12,969 bases of DNA. Source: JALYUA01 sp038229875. GTDB lineage: Bacteria > Acidobacteriota > Thermoanaerobaculia > UBA5066 > Gp7-AA6. Numbering within the stretch: position 1 is the stretch's first letter; each line of letters begins with the position of its first letter. The notes below the pieces were generated by a model. That model saw only the letters and a program-made list of their open reading frames with translations, did no database searches and had not been told where the DNA came from. The position numbers and the translations under genes were made by a program. This document shows positions 6,775 to 12,969 of this stretch, in pieces. The stretch is taken from assembly GCA_038229875.1 (NCBI GenBank), contig JBBROA010000115.1, positions 1 through 12,969 of the forward strand, in the 5' to 3' direction.

Positions 6775-7619
6775 ATCCGGTGCATCCTTTCGAGTCTCTT
6801 CGTCACGATGCGCGCGAGCACGGAAAAGATGAAGACGACCCCGACCAAGACGAGCGCGCCCGCCCACGCCTGGCGGTGCCAGTCGTCGTAGGGGGATATC
6901 GCGTAGGTATAGACCTGGACCGTCAGGGAGGCGATCGGCTGATCCACCCGGGTGGTGAAGAATCGGTTATTGAAGGAGGTGAAGAGCAGGGGCGCCGTCT
7001 CTCCTGCGATGCGGGCAAGGGCAACCAGGATTCCCGTCATGATTCCGGGCAGCGCGGCCGGCACGATCACCGAAAACGACGCTTTCGCCCGACTCGCACC
7101 GAGCGCGAGCGCGCCCTCCCGGAGACTTGACGGCACCAGTTTCAGGAGCTCTTCCGTGGTCCTGGCGATGATCGGAATCATCATGAACCCCAGCGCCATT
7201 CCGCCGGCGAGCGCGCTGAATCGTTTGAACGGCAGGACCGCCAGCCCGTAAGCAAAGATTCCGATGACGATGGACGGAACCCCGTTCAACACGTCGGCGG
7301 TGAAACGGACGAAGAAAGCGAATTTACCCGCACCGTATTCGGCGAGATGAATGCCGCACAGCATCCCGACCGGAATCGCCAGCAGGGACGCGATCCCGAT
7401 GAGCATCAGGGTCCCGACGATCGCGTTCGCCATTCCGCCACCCGACTCACCCACGGGCTTTGGCATCTGGGTGAAGAAGGCCCAGTTGAGCGAAGCGAAT
7501 CCCTGTTTGATGACGTAAAAGAAGATGAACGCCAGAGGCACGAGCGCGACGACGACGGCCGCCGCGCACAAAAAGACGACCAGATTCGAGAGAAGCCTGC
7601 GGCGCCCGGACCGATTCAC
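6771..7619 (-). CDS. pstA: Phosphate ABC transporter permease PstA
   Basis: 282 residues, typical length. It is one of the two inner-membrane channel subunits of the Pst importer. A basic start (NRSGRRR) leads into TM1 (about 12-37), then the periplasmic segment, then the permease core with about five more helices. The permease-ATPase coupling loop is clear: EGALALGASRAKASF at 168-182 followed by IVPAALPGI. ARIAGETAPLLFTSF (202-216) is a strong PstA signature. The start is GTG at 7617-7619, overlapping the pstC stop in GTGA; the end overlaps the pstB start in ATGA. There is no clear independent ribosome-binding site, so coupling to pstC translation is likely. Confidence 0.96.
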   Translation of the reverse strand: MNRSGRRRLLSNLVVFLCAAAVVVALVPLAFIFFYVIKQGFASLNWAFFTQMPKPVGESGGGMANAIVGTLMLIGIASLLAIPVGMLCGIHLAEYGAGKFAFFVRFTADVLNGVPSIVIGIFAYGLAVLPFKRFSALAGGMALGFMMIPIIARTTEELLKLVPSSLREGALALGASRAKASFSVIVPAALPGIMTGILVALARIAGETAPLLFTSFNNRFFTTRVDQPIASLTVQVYTYAISPYDDWHRQAWAGALVLVGVVFIFSVLARIVTKRLERMHRI

Positions 7620-8593
7620 GCGCTGGCGCCTGACGCGGCGAGAGGCTCGGGGACGTGCTCTTCAGCAACGACGACCCGGCCCGTCCGCCAGATGAGAAAC
7701 CGCGAGATCCCGTTGATTACGACGGTCAGAACGAAGAGCACGAGCCCGATCTCGATCAAAGCGGAAAGGTAGAGGTCGTCCGCGGCCTCCGTGAACTCGT
7801 TCGCGATGACGGCGGACATCGTGTGCTGCGGCGCGAAGAGCGAGGCGCTCACCTGGGGGTTGTTGCCGATGACCATCGTGACGGCCATGGTCTCGCCGAG
7901 CGCGCGGCCGAAGCCGAGCATGACTGCTCCCATGATCCCCGTCCGGCCGTAGGAGAGCGCGGCGCGGATCGCCTCCCACCGCGTCGCGCCGAGCGCGTAC
8001 GCGGCTTCTCTCTGGGTTGCCGGCACGGCGCGCAGGACCTCACGCGCCACGGAAGAGCTGAACGGAATGACCATGATCGCGAGGATCAAGGCCGCCGACA
8101 GCATCCCGACGCCGAGAGGCGGACCCGAGAAGAGCGGCACCTTCTTGAGCCACGGCGGAGTCAGCACTTCGAGGTGCCGGACCACGGGGACGAGGACGAA
8201 GATCCCCCAGAGCCCGTAGACGATGGATGGAATCGCCGCGAGAAGCTCGGTCAGAAACGTCAGAGGCGTTCGAAGGCGACCCGGGGAAAGCTCCGAAAGG
8301 AAGATCGCGATCCCGATCGCGATCGGAGTCGAGATCAGCATCGCGAGCACGGAGGAGTAGAGCGTCCCCCAGATGAACGGAAGCGCTCCGAACTCGCCCG
8401 AAACGGGATCCCAGGTCTTCGTGCGCCAGAAATTGAAGCCGAACTTCGCGATCGTCAGCTCGGATGTCCGAAAGAGCTCGAAGCCGATACCGGCTACGAG
8501 GAGCACGACGAGAAGGGCGAAGAATCCCGTCCCCAGGCGGAAGCCCCGGTCGTCGGCGCTCCTCCGCGGAGACGGGGTCTTGCGAATAGCCAA
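7616..8593 (-). CDS. pstC: Phosphate ABC transporter permease PstC
   Basis: 325 residues, typical length. It is the other channel subunit of the Pst importer. TM1 is about 23-42, followed by the family's FGFNFWRTKTWDPV segment (51-64) and GALPFIWGTLYSS (69-81), then the core. Coupling loop: REAAYALGATRWEAI at 195-209. GFGRALGETMAVTMVIGN (227-244) is the PstC signature. The start is TTG (8591-8593), only 12 nt after the pstS stop; upstream there is a modest AAAGGG and no better start before TM1. The C-terminal tail after residue 305 is polar and cytoplasmic. The 12-nt gap leaves no room for the mRNA hairpin that in some bacteria keeps pstS expression above the rest. Confidence 0.95.
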   Translation of the reverse strand: MAIRKTPSPRRSADDRGFRLGTGFFALLVVLLVAGIGFELFRTSELTIAKFGFNFWRTKTWDPVSGEFGALPFIWGTLYSSVLAMLISTPIAIGIAIFLSELSPGRLRTPLTFLTELLAAIPSIVYGLWGIFVLVPVVRHLEVLTPPWLKKVPLFSGPPLGVGMLSAALILAIMVIPFSSSVAREVLRAVPATQREAAYALGATRWEAIRAALSYGRTGIMGAVMLGFGRALGETMAVTMVIGNNPQVSASLFAPQHTMSAVIANEFTEAADDLYLSALIEIGLVLFVLTVVINGISRFLIWRTGRVVVAEEHVPEPLAASGASA

Positions 8594-8605
8594 GCGGTCA
8601 GCCCT

Positions 8606-9631
8606 TTAACCCTTGATGCGCTCGAGGGCCGTGAGCTCGAGCTTGACGACGCTTTCAGGAAGCGGCGAGTATCCGAGCTCCCCCGCATACTTCTGACCCT
8701 CGGTCAGCGCCCACCGGGTGAACTCCTTCATGACCTTGGAGCGCTGCTTGTCCTTCGGGTTCTCATAAAAAAGGAGCCAGGTGAACGAGGAGATCGGGTA
8801 AACCCCGGCGCCCGGGGCATTTGTAATCGAGACTCTGAAATCCGCCGGCATCTTCGTGGAGGCTGCGGCTGCCGCCGCGGTGACGGACTCGACCGAAGCC
8901 CGGACGAACTCGCCCGCAACATTCTGCACGCTGCCGTAGTCGATCTTGTTCTGGATTGCATAGATGAGCTCGACGTAGCCGATCGCTCCGGGCGTCTGTT
9001 TGACCAGCCCGGCGACGCCTTCATTGCCCTTCCCGCCCACGCCGACCGGCCAGTTGACCGCGGTGGCGACGCCGACCGTTTTCTTGAAATCCGGCGAGAC
9101 CTTCGACAGGTAGTCGACGAAGATGTAAGTCGTGCCGGAACCGTCGGAGCGATGACACACCGTGATGTCGGTGCCGGGCAGCTTGACCCCCGGATTCAGG
9201 CCGGCGATCGCCGCGTCATTCCACTTGTTGACCTTGCCGAGGATGATGTCGGCGAGGACCTTACCGGAGAACTTCAACTGCGCATCGACTCCGGGAATGT
9301 TGTAGACGGGAACGACGCCCCCGAGAACCGTCGGGAGGTGCACGACCTTGCCACCCGCCTGCTGCATCTGCTCGGGTGTCATGGGGCCGTCCGTCGCTCC
9401 GAAGAAGACCGTCTGGTTCGTCAGCTGCCGGATTCCGCCGCCGGACCCGATCGACTGGTAGTTGATCTGAACCTCCGGATGGAGCTTGTTGTACTCCGAG
9501 AACCACTTCGAATAGATCGGGAAGGGAAACGTCGCTCCCGCTCCATTGATCTGCATGTTCTGCGCTGAAGCCGATGAAACGACGCCCGCCGCCGTGATGA
9601 CGGTCAGGGCCAGGATCCGAAGGATTTTCAT
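8606..9631 (-). CDS. pstS: Phosphate ABC transporter substrate-binding protein PstS
   Basis: 341 residues with a signal peptide (KILRI, hydrophobic core, SASA) probably cut after residue 23; there is no lipobox cysteine, so it should be soluble in the periplasm. It captures phosphate and delivers it to PstCA. Phosphate-contact motifs are in place: GAGATFPFPIYSKW (30-43), SIGSGGGIRQL (60-70), GATDGPM (78-84, with Asp81) and RSDGSGTTYIF (161-171). The ATG (9629-9631) follows GAGGTG at about 5 nt. Upstream is a 60-nt gap with phased PhoP/PhoB-like repeats, so it probably has its own starvation-induced promoter besides any read-through from the porin gene. Confidence 0.97.
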   Translation of the reverse strand: MKILRILALTVITAAGVVSSASAQNMQINGAGATFPFPIYSKWFSEYNKLHPEVQINYQSIGSGGGIRQLTNQTVFFGATDGPMTPEQMQQAGGKVVHLPTVLGGVVPVYNIPGVDAQLKFSGKVLADIILGKVNKWNDAAIAGLNPGVKLPGTDITVCHRSDGSGTTYIFVDYLSKVSPDFKKTVGVATAVNWPVGVGGKGNEGVAGLVKQTPGAIGYVELIYAIQNKIDYGSVQNVAGEFVRASVESVTAAAAAASTKMPADFRVSITNAPGAGVYPISSFTWLLFYENPKDKQRSKVMKEFTRWALTEGQKYAGELGYSPLPESVVKLELTALERIKG

Positions 9632-9658
9632 TTGCTCACCTCGTGCAAAAGATGAAGT

Positions 9659-9691
9659 TTTGACGTTAAATCTGCGTGAAGTTGAAGTGAA
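9659..9691 (-). promoter_or_regulatory. Candidate Pho box (three 11-bp-phased direct repeats) before pstS
   Basis: On the minus strand, three consecutive 11-mers: TTCACTTCAAC (9691-9681), TTCACGCAGAT (9680-9670) and TTAACGTCAAA (9669-9659). The first five bases TTCAC/TTCAC/TTAAC recur at exactly 11 bp. This matches the architecture of PhoB/PhoP boxes, and the motif resembles the GTTCACC unit of Streptomyces PhoP and the TTAACA-like unit of Bacillus PhoP. It sits 27 nt before the pstS ATG, starting directly after the porin stop. I see no clear -10 hexamer. The repeat is seen; binding is inferred. Confidence 0.55.
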
Positions 9692-10852
9692 TTAGAAGTT
9701 GAAGAGAGTGTGCAGCGCATAACGCTTCTCCTCAGGCTTCCTGTTCACATTTGAAGGCCCAAAGTCTTCGTACTTCACGTTTTCGTAGTCGGCCAGTAGG
9801 GCCGCGGCGATCCCGGCCTTCGTGACCGGGAACCAGTAGGCCAACCCTCCGATGAAACGCTTTTTCTTTCCGTTGGCATCGACGGTGTTGTTGTCCTTGT
9901 TGGGCTTCAGCTCGTCGTACCGGAGCAGGGCTTCGAGACCAAATGGGGTCCTCGGAGTGACCCATGCCGACCAGCCCGCCGCATGCGTCGAGAACGCTTT
10001 CGTGCGCGACGTCCGGTCTTTCGCGTCCAGGTAGTGAACTCCCACGTTGAAATACGGGTGCTCAAACGTGACTGCTCCGATCGCGCGTTTCCGTTCGGCG
10101 TCTTTCTGGTAGTGATCCCCGTCGTAAAAACCGGTGATTCGGAGACCACGCAAGATCGCGACTCCGGGTGCGGGTCGGACCGTGACACGCGCCTGAAACG
10201 CTTTCTGATCGTTCGCCTCCGGGGCAGTGTAGGTGTCGCCGTTGTACACGCCGACGTGCACATCGCCGTAGTTCATCGGCATGTTCCAGTGGACCGAAAG
10301 GCCCAGATCTGATGAGGACAGGAAAGCCTCACGATCTTCGAACGTGGTCCCCTGGAACCGATACCGGTAGATTCCGTCGATGAAGTCCACCCAGGGGGTC
10401 TGCTGCGCCCCGATTCTCAGCCAGGATCCTTTGGTCGTGAAGTCGTCAAAATTCAACTGCCCGTAGGCGTATTTGACCCGATAAATGATGTTTCCACTCG
10501 TATTGAGCGACGCTCCCGAGGTTCCCGCGGAAAACGTCTGCCGCGTGACGTCCGGCGTGATTCGAAACGCGATCAGGTGATTGATCTGGCCCGTGACGTT
10601 GATGTAAGCGCGCGCAACGTTGAAGGCATTCGGATGGATGACGTTCCCGTCGGCGTCCTTGCCCGTCGGAACGTCCTGATAGGTGTCATCCAGGAACAGC
10701 GTGCCTCCGACGTTGACCCTGGCCGTGTCGTCGGGAGGCGTGTATCCCTCCGCCGGGGTGACCTGAGCCGTCGCAACCGCCGTAGACAGCAGAAAGCCGA
10801 GTCCCGTCGCCGCGCCGGCGAGAGCCAGTTTCCAAAAACGTTCCTTCATCAC
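9692..10852 (-). CDS. Phosphate-selective (OprP/OprO-like) outer-membrane porin
   Basis: 386 residues. A signal peptide (about 1-29, ending TAVATA) is followed by a protein of alternating short polar and aromatic strands, and it ends LHTLFNF with the C-terminal Phe used for outer-membrane insertion. VNVGGTLFLDDTYQD near the mature N-terminus, GQLNFDD, RIGAQQTPW and GVHYLDAKDR fit the phosphate-selective porin O/P family. Those trimers bring phosphate or polyphosphate across the outer membrane. Whether this one is phosphate-selective rests on its position directly before pstS, since I cannot identify the anion-binding lysines. The start is GTG 10850-10852 or the ATG that follows at 10847-10849; AGGAGG lies 7 or 10 nt upstream respectively. 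It is probably the first gene of the Pho operon. Confidence 0.88.
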   Translation of the reverse strand: MMKERFWKLALAGAATGLGFLLSTAVATAQVTPAEGYTPPDDTARVNVGGTLFLDDTYQDVPTGKDADGNVIHPNAFNVARAYINVTGQINHLIAFRITPDVTRQTFSAGTSGASLNTSGNIIYRVKYAYGQLNFDDFTTKGSWLRIGAQQTPWVDFIDGIYRYRFQGTTFEDREAFLSSSDLGLSVHWNMPMNYGDVHVGVYNGDTYTAPEANDQKAFQARVTVRPAPGVAILRGLRITGFYDGDHYQKDAERKRAIGAVTFEHPYFNVGVHYLDAKDRTSRTKAFSTHAAGWSAWVTPRTPFGLEALLRYDELKPNKDNNTVDANGKKKRFIGGLAYWFPVTKAGIAAALLADYENVKYEDFGPSNVNRKPEEKRYALHTLFNF

Positions 10853-10888
10853 GTGTCGTCCTCCTGTTTGGATCGCGATTTGTAAAGC

Positions 10889-10921
10889 GGCGGGGTCAAC
10901 GAGGAACGAACGCCCTGTAAA
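10889..10921 (-). promoter_or_regulatory. Weak candidate Pho box before the porin gene
   Basis: On the minus strand, TTTACAGGGCG, TTCGTTCCTCG and TTGACCCCGCC follow each other at 11-bp spacing (10921, 10910, 10899), each starting TT. Similarity to the pstS-side units is partial (TTTAC, TTCGT, TTGAC). It lies about 37-40 nt before the porin start. TTGACC could alternatively be a -35 element. Low confidence. Confidence 0.3.
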
Positions 10922-11086
10922 TTCCTCGCGAAGTTGCCCCCGGCCGGCTCGGGGTGAGGGTCGCGATCGAAGACAAGCCGATTCTTAGCGTCAGGGTGAC
11001 GCCGCTCTCCCGCCGACACCTCCGCGTTTGAGCGGCCTGTCCTCATCAATTCGCCACTCCGTTTTCGCAATCCTCGGAGCAGAAAC

Positions 11087-11121
11087 ATCGCCGGCCGGAA
11101 TCGCCGCCGGATCGCCGTCGG
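11087..11121. repeat. Three imperfect 11-13 bp repeats
   Basis: ATCGCCGGCCGGA (11087-11099), ATCGCCGCCGG (11100-11110) and ATCGCCGTCGG (11111-11121) in tandem. They are GC-rich and short, and may be slippage products. No function suggested. Confidence 0.5.
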
Positions 11122-11162
11122 CTCGCGGGGCCCTCCTTCCCGGGTGACGGCAAGCCCGCACC

Positions 11163-11189
11163 AAAAAAAACGCCCCGATCTCTCGGGGC
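11163..11189 (-). terminator. Intrinsic (rho-independent) terminator, minus strand
   Basis: Read on the minus strand: stem GCCCCGA, loop GAGA, stem TCGGGGC, then G and eight T. The stem has seven perfect pairs, a stable tetraloop and a strong U tract. It works only for minus-strand transcripts. No confident minus-strand gene lies upstream of it (11190-11872), so it must end either an unrecognised transcript or a decayed gene. It also shields the porin operon from read-through. Confidence 0.8.
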
Positions 11190-11358
11190 AAAGCGGAGGA
11201 AGGCGTGTGTGGCGCCCGGATCAGGATCTCACGCGGGCGTGAAACCGGATCGAAGGCCGGATGAAGACGCGGTCGAAACAGGGACGCGGGTCCGAGCCCT
11301 TTCGCGAAGACGGGTTCGGGCGGGACCTTCGGGGGGAAAATCGCCCCGGTCTGACGGA

Positions 11359-11547
11359 TCAGCGGCGGGCGCGGAGAAGCTCGCGAACTTCGGCCATGCG
11401 CGAATGGAGCTCTTCGGCCGAACGCGCCTTGAGCGATCCTGGAAGAGTCTCCCGTTCTCGGTGTGCGACGAACCTCAGGCGGGCGTCGGCCGGACTTGTT
11501 CAAGGGTTCGTTTGAGAAGTCGGTCCCGATCTCGTTCCGGATTCCAT
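11359..11547 (-). pseudogene. Possible small ORF interrupted by in-frame TGA
   Basis: A frame of 62 residues from ATG 11545-11547 to TGA 11359-11361, broken by a TGA at codon 16. The part after the internal stop has a protein-like character: RFVAHRERETLPGSL, then AEELHSRMAEVRELLRARR, an amphipathic charged helix. The terminator follows about 170 nt downstream on the same strand. No family is recognised. It may be a decayed gene, the tail of a gene with a sequencing error, or chance in GC-rich DNA. The ribosome-binding site (GGGA) is weak. Confidence 0.25.
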
Positions 11548-11872
11548 TTCGTCCCATGCGGAAGACACGGACGACTAGAAATGACCTCCCATTTCTCGCG
11601 GCAGAAGGGGGTGCGATGCTTGGGGCGCCGGATTAAGGATCCAATGCGATGAAGAAAGCGGCGCCTCGCCAGAACGAAGCCGCCGGCAGCAGACTAAGAC
11701 GCACCCGCCCCCCCGTCCAGGGAGAGTTCCGGAGTCATCTGCCGGGTCGACGAATAACCGTAGGATCACGGGGCCGATGACGCAGCCTAAAGCACCCCCT
11801 GCCGGTCCCGTCCATTGGAGGCGGTGAAAGAAGACCGGCTGGCTCCCCAATTGCACTCCGTCGAAATCACCC

Positions 11873-12712
11873 ATGAAGACCATTGTCCAGATCTCGGACC
11901 TCCACTTCGGACGCGTCGATCCGGACACGCTGGAGCCTTTGCGCGAGGCGATCGTGGCGCTGGCCCCCGATCTCCTCGTCGTTACCGGAGATCTCACTCA
12001 GCGCGCGCGACGACGCCAGTTTCAGGAGGCGCGGGAGTTCCTCGACAGTCTCCCCGGGCCGCAGCTCGTGGTGCCGGGAAACCACGACGTGCCCCTCTAC
12101 CGCGTGCTGGCCCGATTCCACCATCCGCTTCGCGCCTTTCGCCGGCACATCACGGACGATCTCGAGCCGTTCTACTGCGACGACGAGATCGCCGTCGTCG
12201 GGATCAACACCGCCCGCTCGCTCACCTTCAAGTACGGACGGATCAACCTCGAGCAGGCGCGGCGGACCCACGCGCGATTCCGGTCAGCGCCCGCGGGAGT
12301 CACCCGGATCTTGGCGACGCACCACCCTTTCGATTTGCCGGAGGGATCGGACGTCCGCGACATCGTCGGCCGGGCGCGAATGGCGATGGAGGTCCTGGCG
12401 GAGTGCGGGACGGATCTCTTTCTCGCCGGCCACGTCCATAGGAGCCACTCCGGCCAGACGGCGGCCCGGTACCGGATCGCCGGGCACTCGGCACTCTTCA
12501 TCACGGCAGGCACAGCCACATCCACGCGGGGGCGAGGGGAGACGAATTCCTTCAACTGGATGCGGATCGATCGGCCCCGGTTGAACCTCCGGCGCTATTC
12601 CTTCGACCGCGCCTCGGGAACCTTCGCCGTCTCGGCCGAAGGCACCTTCGAGCACAAGGCGGAGGGATGGGGAAAGGCGAAGAGCGAGGACTCTCCTCTC
12701 ACGGCACCCTGA
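11873..12712 (+). CDS. Class III metallophosphoesterase (calcineurin-like)
   Basis: 279 residues, cytoplasmic, no signal peptide. The fold binds two metal ions and hydrolyses phosphodiesters or phosphomonoesters; the CpdA/GpdQ-type class III subgroup includes cyclic-nucleotide and glycerophosphodiester enzymes. All metal-ligand blocks are present: SDLHFG (Asp9, His11), VTGDLTQR (Asp40), PGNHDVP (Asn70, His71), THHP (His150) and GHVH (His187, His189). The substrate cannot be read from the sequence. The start ATG fits the family's immediate ISDLH motif, but I see no good ribosome-binding site before it. Its end overlaps by 14 bp the end of the convergent lipid kinase gene. The pairing of a phosphoesterase with a diacylglycerol-kinase-like gene hints at phospholipid or lipid-phosphate metabolism, by context only. 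Confidence 0.92.
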   Translation: MKTIVQISDLHFGRVDPDTLEPLREAIVALAPDLLVVTGDLTQRARRRQFQEAREFLDSLPGPQLVVPGNHDVPLYRVLARFHHPLRAFRRHITDDLEPFYCDDEIAVVGINTARSLTFKYGRINLEQARRTHARFRSAPAGVTRILATHHPFDLPEGSDVRDIVGRARMAMEVLAECGTDLFLAGHVHRSHSGQTAARYRIAGHSALFITAGTATSTRGRGETNSFNWMRIDRPRLNLRRYSFDRASGTFAVSAEGTFEHKAEGWGKAKSEDSPLTAP

Positions 12713-12969
12713 CGCGCAGCCCCGAGGGAACCACCTCGATATCGACCGGCGCCGCGAGCCGGGAGAGCTCCCCGTCGACCGCAACCTGGAGCCGGCGCGA
12801 GAAATCGAGAGTCAGACGCGAGGTGCCGATCGACTCGAAGTCGCCAAACGTCTCGGAGACGCCGAGGATGAAATCTTCAAGAAGCGCCAGGATAACGAAC
12901 TCAACTTCCGCGCGCGCAACAAGGCGAAGAAGGCGAGAGAGCGGTCGCGCACGGCGCCCGCCTGGATCC
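12699..12969 (-). CDS. Diacylglycerol/lipid kinase family protein, C-terminal part (5' end outside window)
   Basis: Only the last 89 codons or so are visible; the frame is open to the window edge. It ends LQVAVDGELSRLAAP, then VDIEVVPSGLRVRVP and stop, which is the characteristic end of the YegS/DgkB-type lipid kinase family (VDGE, then a Pro-rich turn, then a final beta strand with P-x-x-L-x-V-x-V-P). Before that, GTSRLTLDFSRRL fits the strand leading into the VDGE motif. The catalytic GGDGT-type motif lies off the window, so activity cannot be judged. The stop is TGA (12699-12701), inside the last codons of the convergent metallophosphoesterase gene. Family assignment is good; the exact substrate is unknown. 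Confidence 0.75.
   Translation of the reverse strand, partial: DPGGRRARPLSRLLRLVARAEVEFVILALLEDFILGVSETFGDFESIGTSRLTLDFSRRLQVAVDGELSRLAAPVDIEVVPSGLRVRVP

Larger units (their letters stand above)
10853..11872. other. About 1 kb without a confident gene
   Basis: This lies between the porin start and the divergent metallophosphoesterase start. Open frames here (for example 10991-11557 minus and 11209-11652 plus) are Arg/Pro-rich, have no recognisable motif, and the first runs through a clear terminator, so I do not call them. What it does hold: the porin promoter area, an inverted repeat GCGTCA-GGG-TGACGC (10988-11002), imperfect ATCGCCG repeats (11087-11121), a strong minus-strand terminator (11163-11189) and a possible broken small ORF (11359-11547). 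The 11558-11872 part shows nothing I can name. Confidence 0.6.

Noticed and set aside
7655..9568. 637-codon plus-strand open frame opposite pstC and pstS
   Set aside because: It is an antisense shadow of two unmistakable Pst genes: Arg/Asp/Glu-rich, no motif, no start signal. High GC keeps stops rare on the opposite strand.
10991..11557. 188-codon minus-strand open frame
   Set aside because: It runs straight through the intrinsic terminator, is Arg/Pro-rich and shows no motif.
11209..11652. 147-codon plus-strand open frame
   Set aside because: Contains Arg-Ser repeats typical of non-coding GC-rich DNA, no ribosome-binding site, and no family resemblance.
11615..11672. Inverted GGCGCC-type arms around 30 nt in the intergenic region
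   Set aside because: Short GC-only arms with a long loop are expected by chance here, and no known riboswitch or RNA family pattern was seen.

Overview
The window comes from a high-GC Gram-negative bacterium: G or C dominates third codon positions, and a beta-barrel porin and a secreted phosphate-binding protein imply an outer membrane and periplasm. The style of the Pst, Pit and DUF547 proteins would suit Acidobacteriota or another deep-branching soil lineage. That placement is an impression, not a measurement.

Nearly everything from 706 to 10852 is a phosphate acquisition and sensing locus on the minus strand. In transcription order it holds a phosphate-selective (OprP/OprO-like) porin, pstS, pstC, pstA, pstB, a PhoB/PhoP-type response regulator, a PhoR-type histidine kinase, a DUF47 PhoU-like protein, a PiT phosphate permease and a secreted DUF547 protein. 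The gaps are short (60, 12, 16, 52, 127, 55 and 59 nt), and pstC/pstA and pstA/pstB overlap by 4 nt (GTGA and ATGA), so most of the locus probably forms one or two operons. Logically, phosphate enters through the porin, is captured by PstS and is imported by PstCAB. PhoR and the regulator sense and respond to its level, and the DUF47/PiT pair gives a second, ion-coupled route. No canonical phoU gene is present. The 60-nt gap before pstS holds three 11-bp-phased TTCAC/TTCAC/TTAAC units resembling a PhoP/PhoB box, and a weaker set lies upstream of the porin.

At the left edge (1 to about 568, minus strand) is the N-terminal part of an RlmI-type 23S rRNA cytosine methyltransferase, apparently with a non-ATG start. 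The 137-nt gap between it and the DUF547 gene holds 17-bp tandem repeats and a perfect 20-bp palindrome.

The 1-kb stretch 10853-11872 has no confident gene. It contains a textbook minus-strand intrinsic terminator with no obvious gene feeding it, a possible small ORF broken by an in-frame TGA, and short repeats. At the right edge a plus-strand class III metallophosphoesterase converges, with 14 bp of overlap, on the 3' end of a minus-strand diacylglycerol-kinase-family lipid kinase that is cut by the window end. I see no CRISPR array, insertion sequence, tRNA, rRNA or defence system. This is mostly a well-organised Pho locus rather than a new system.
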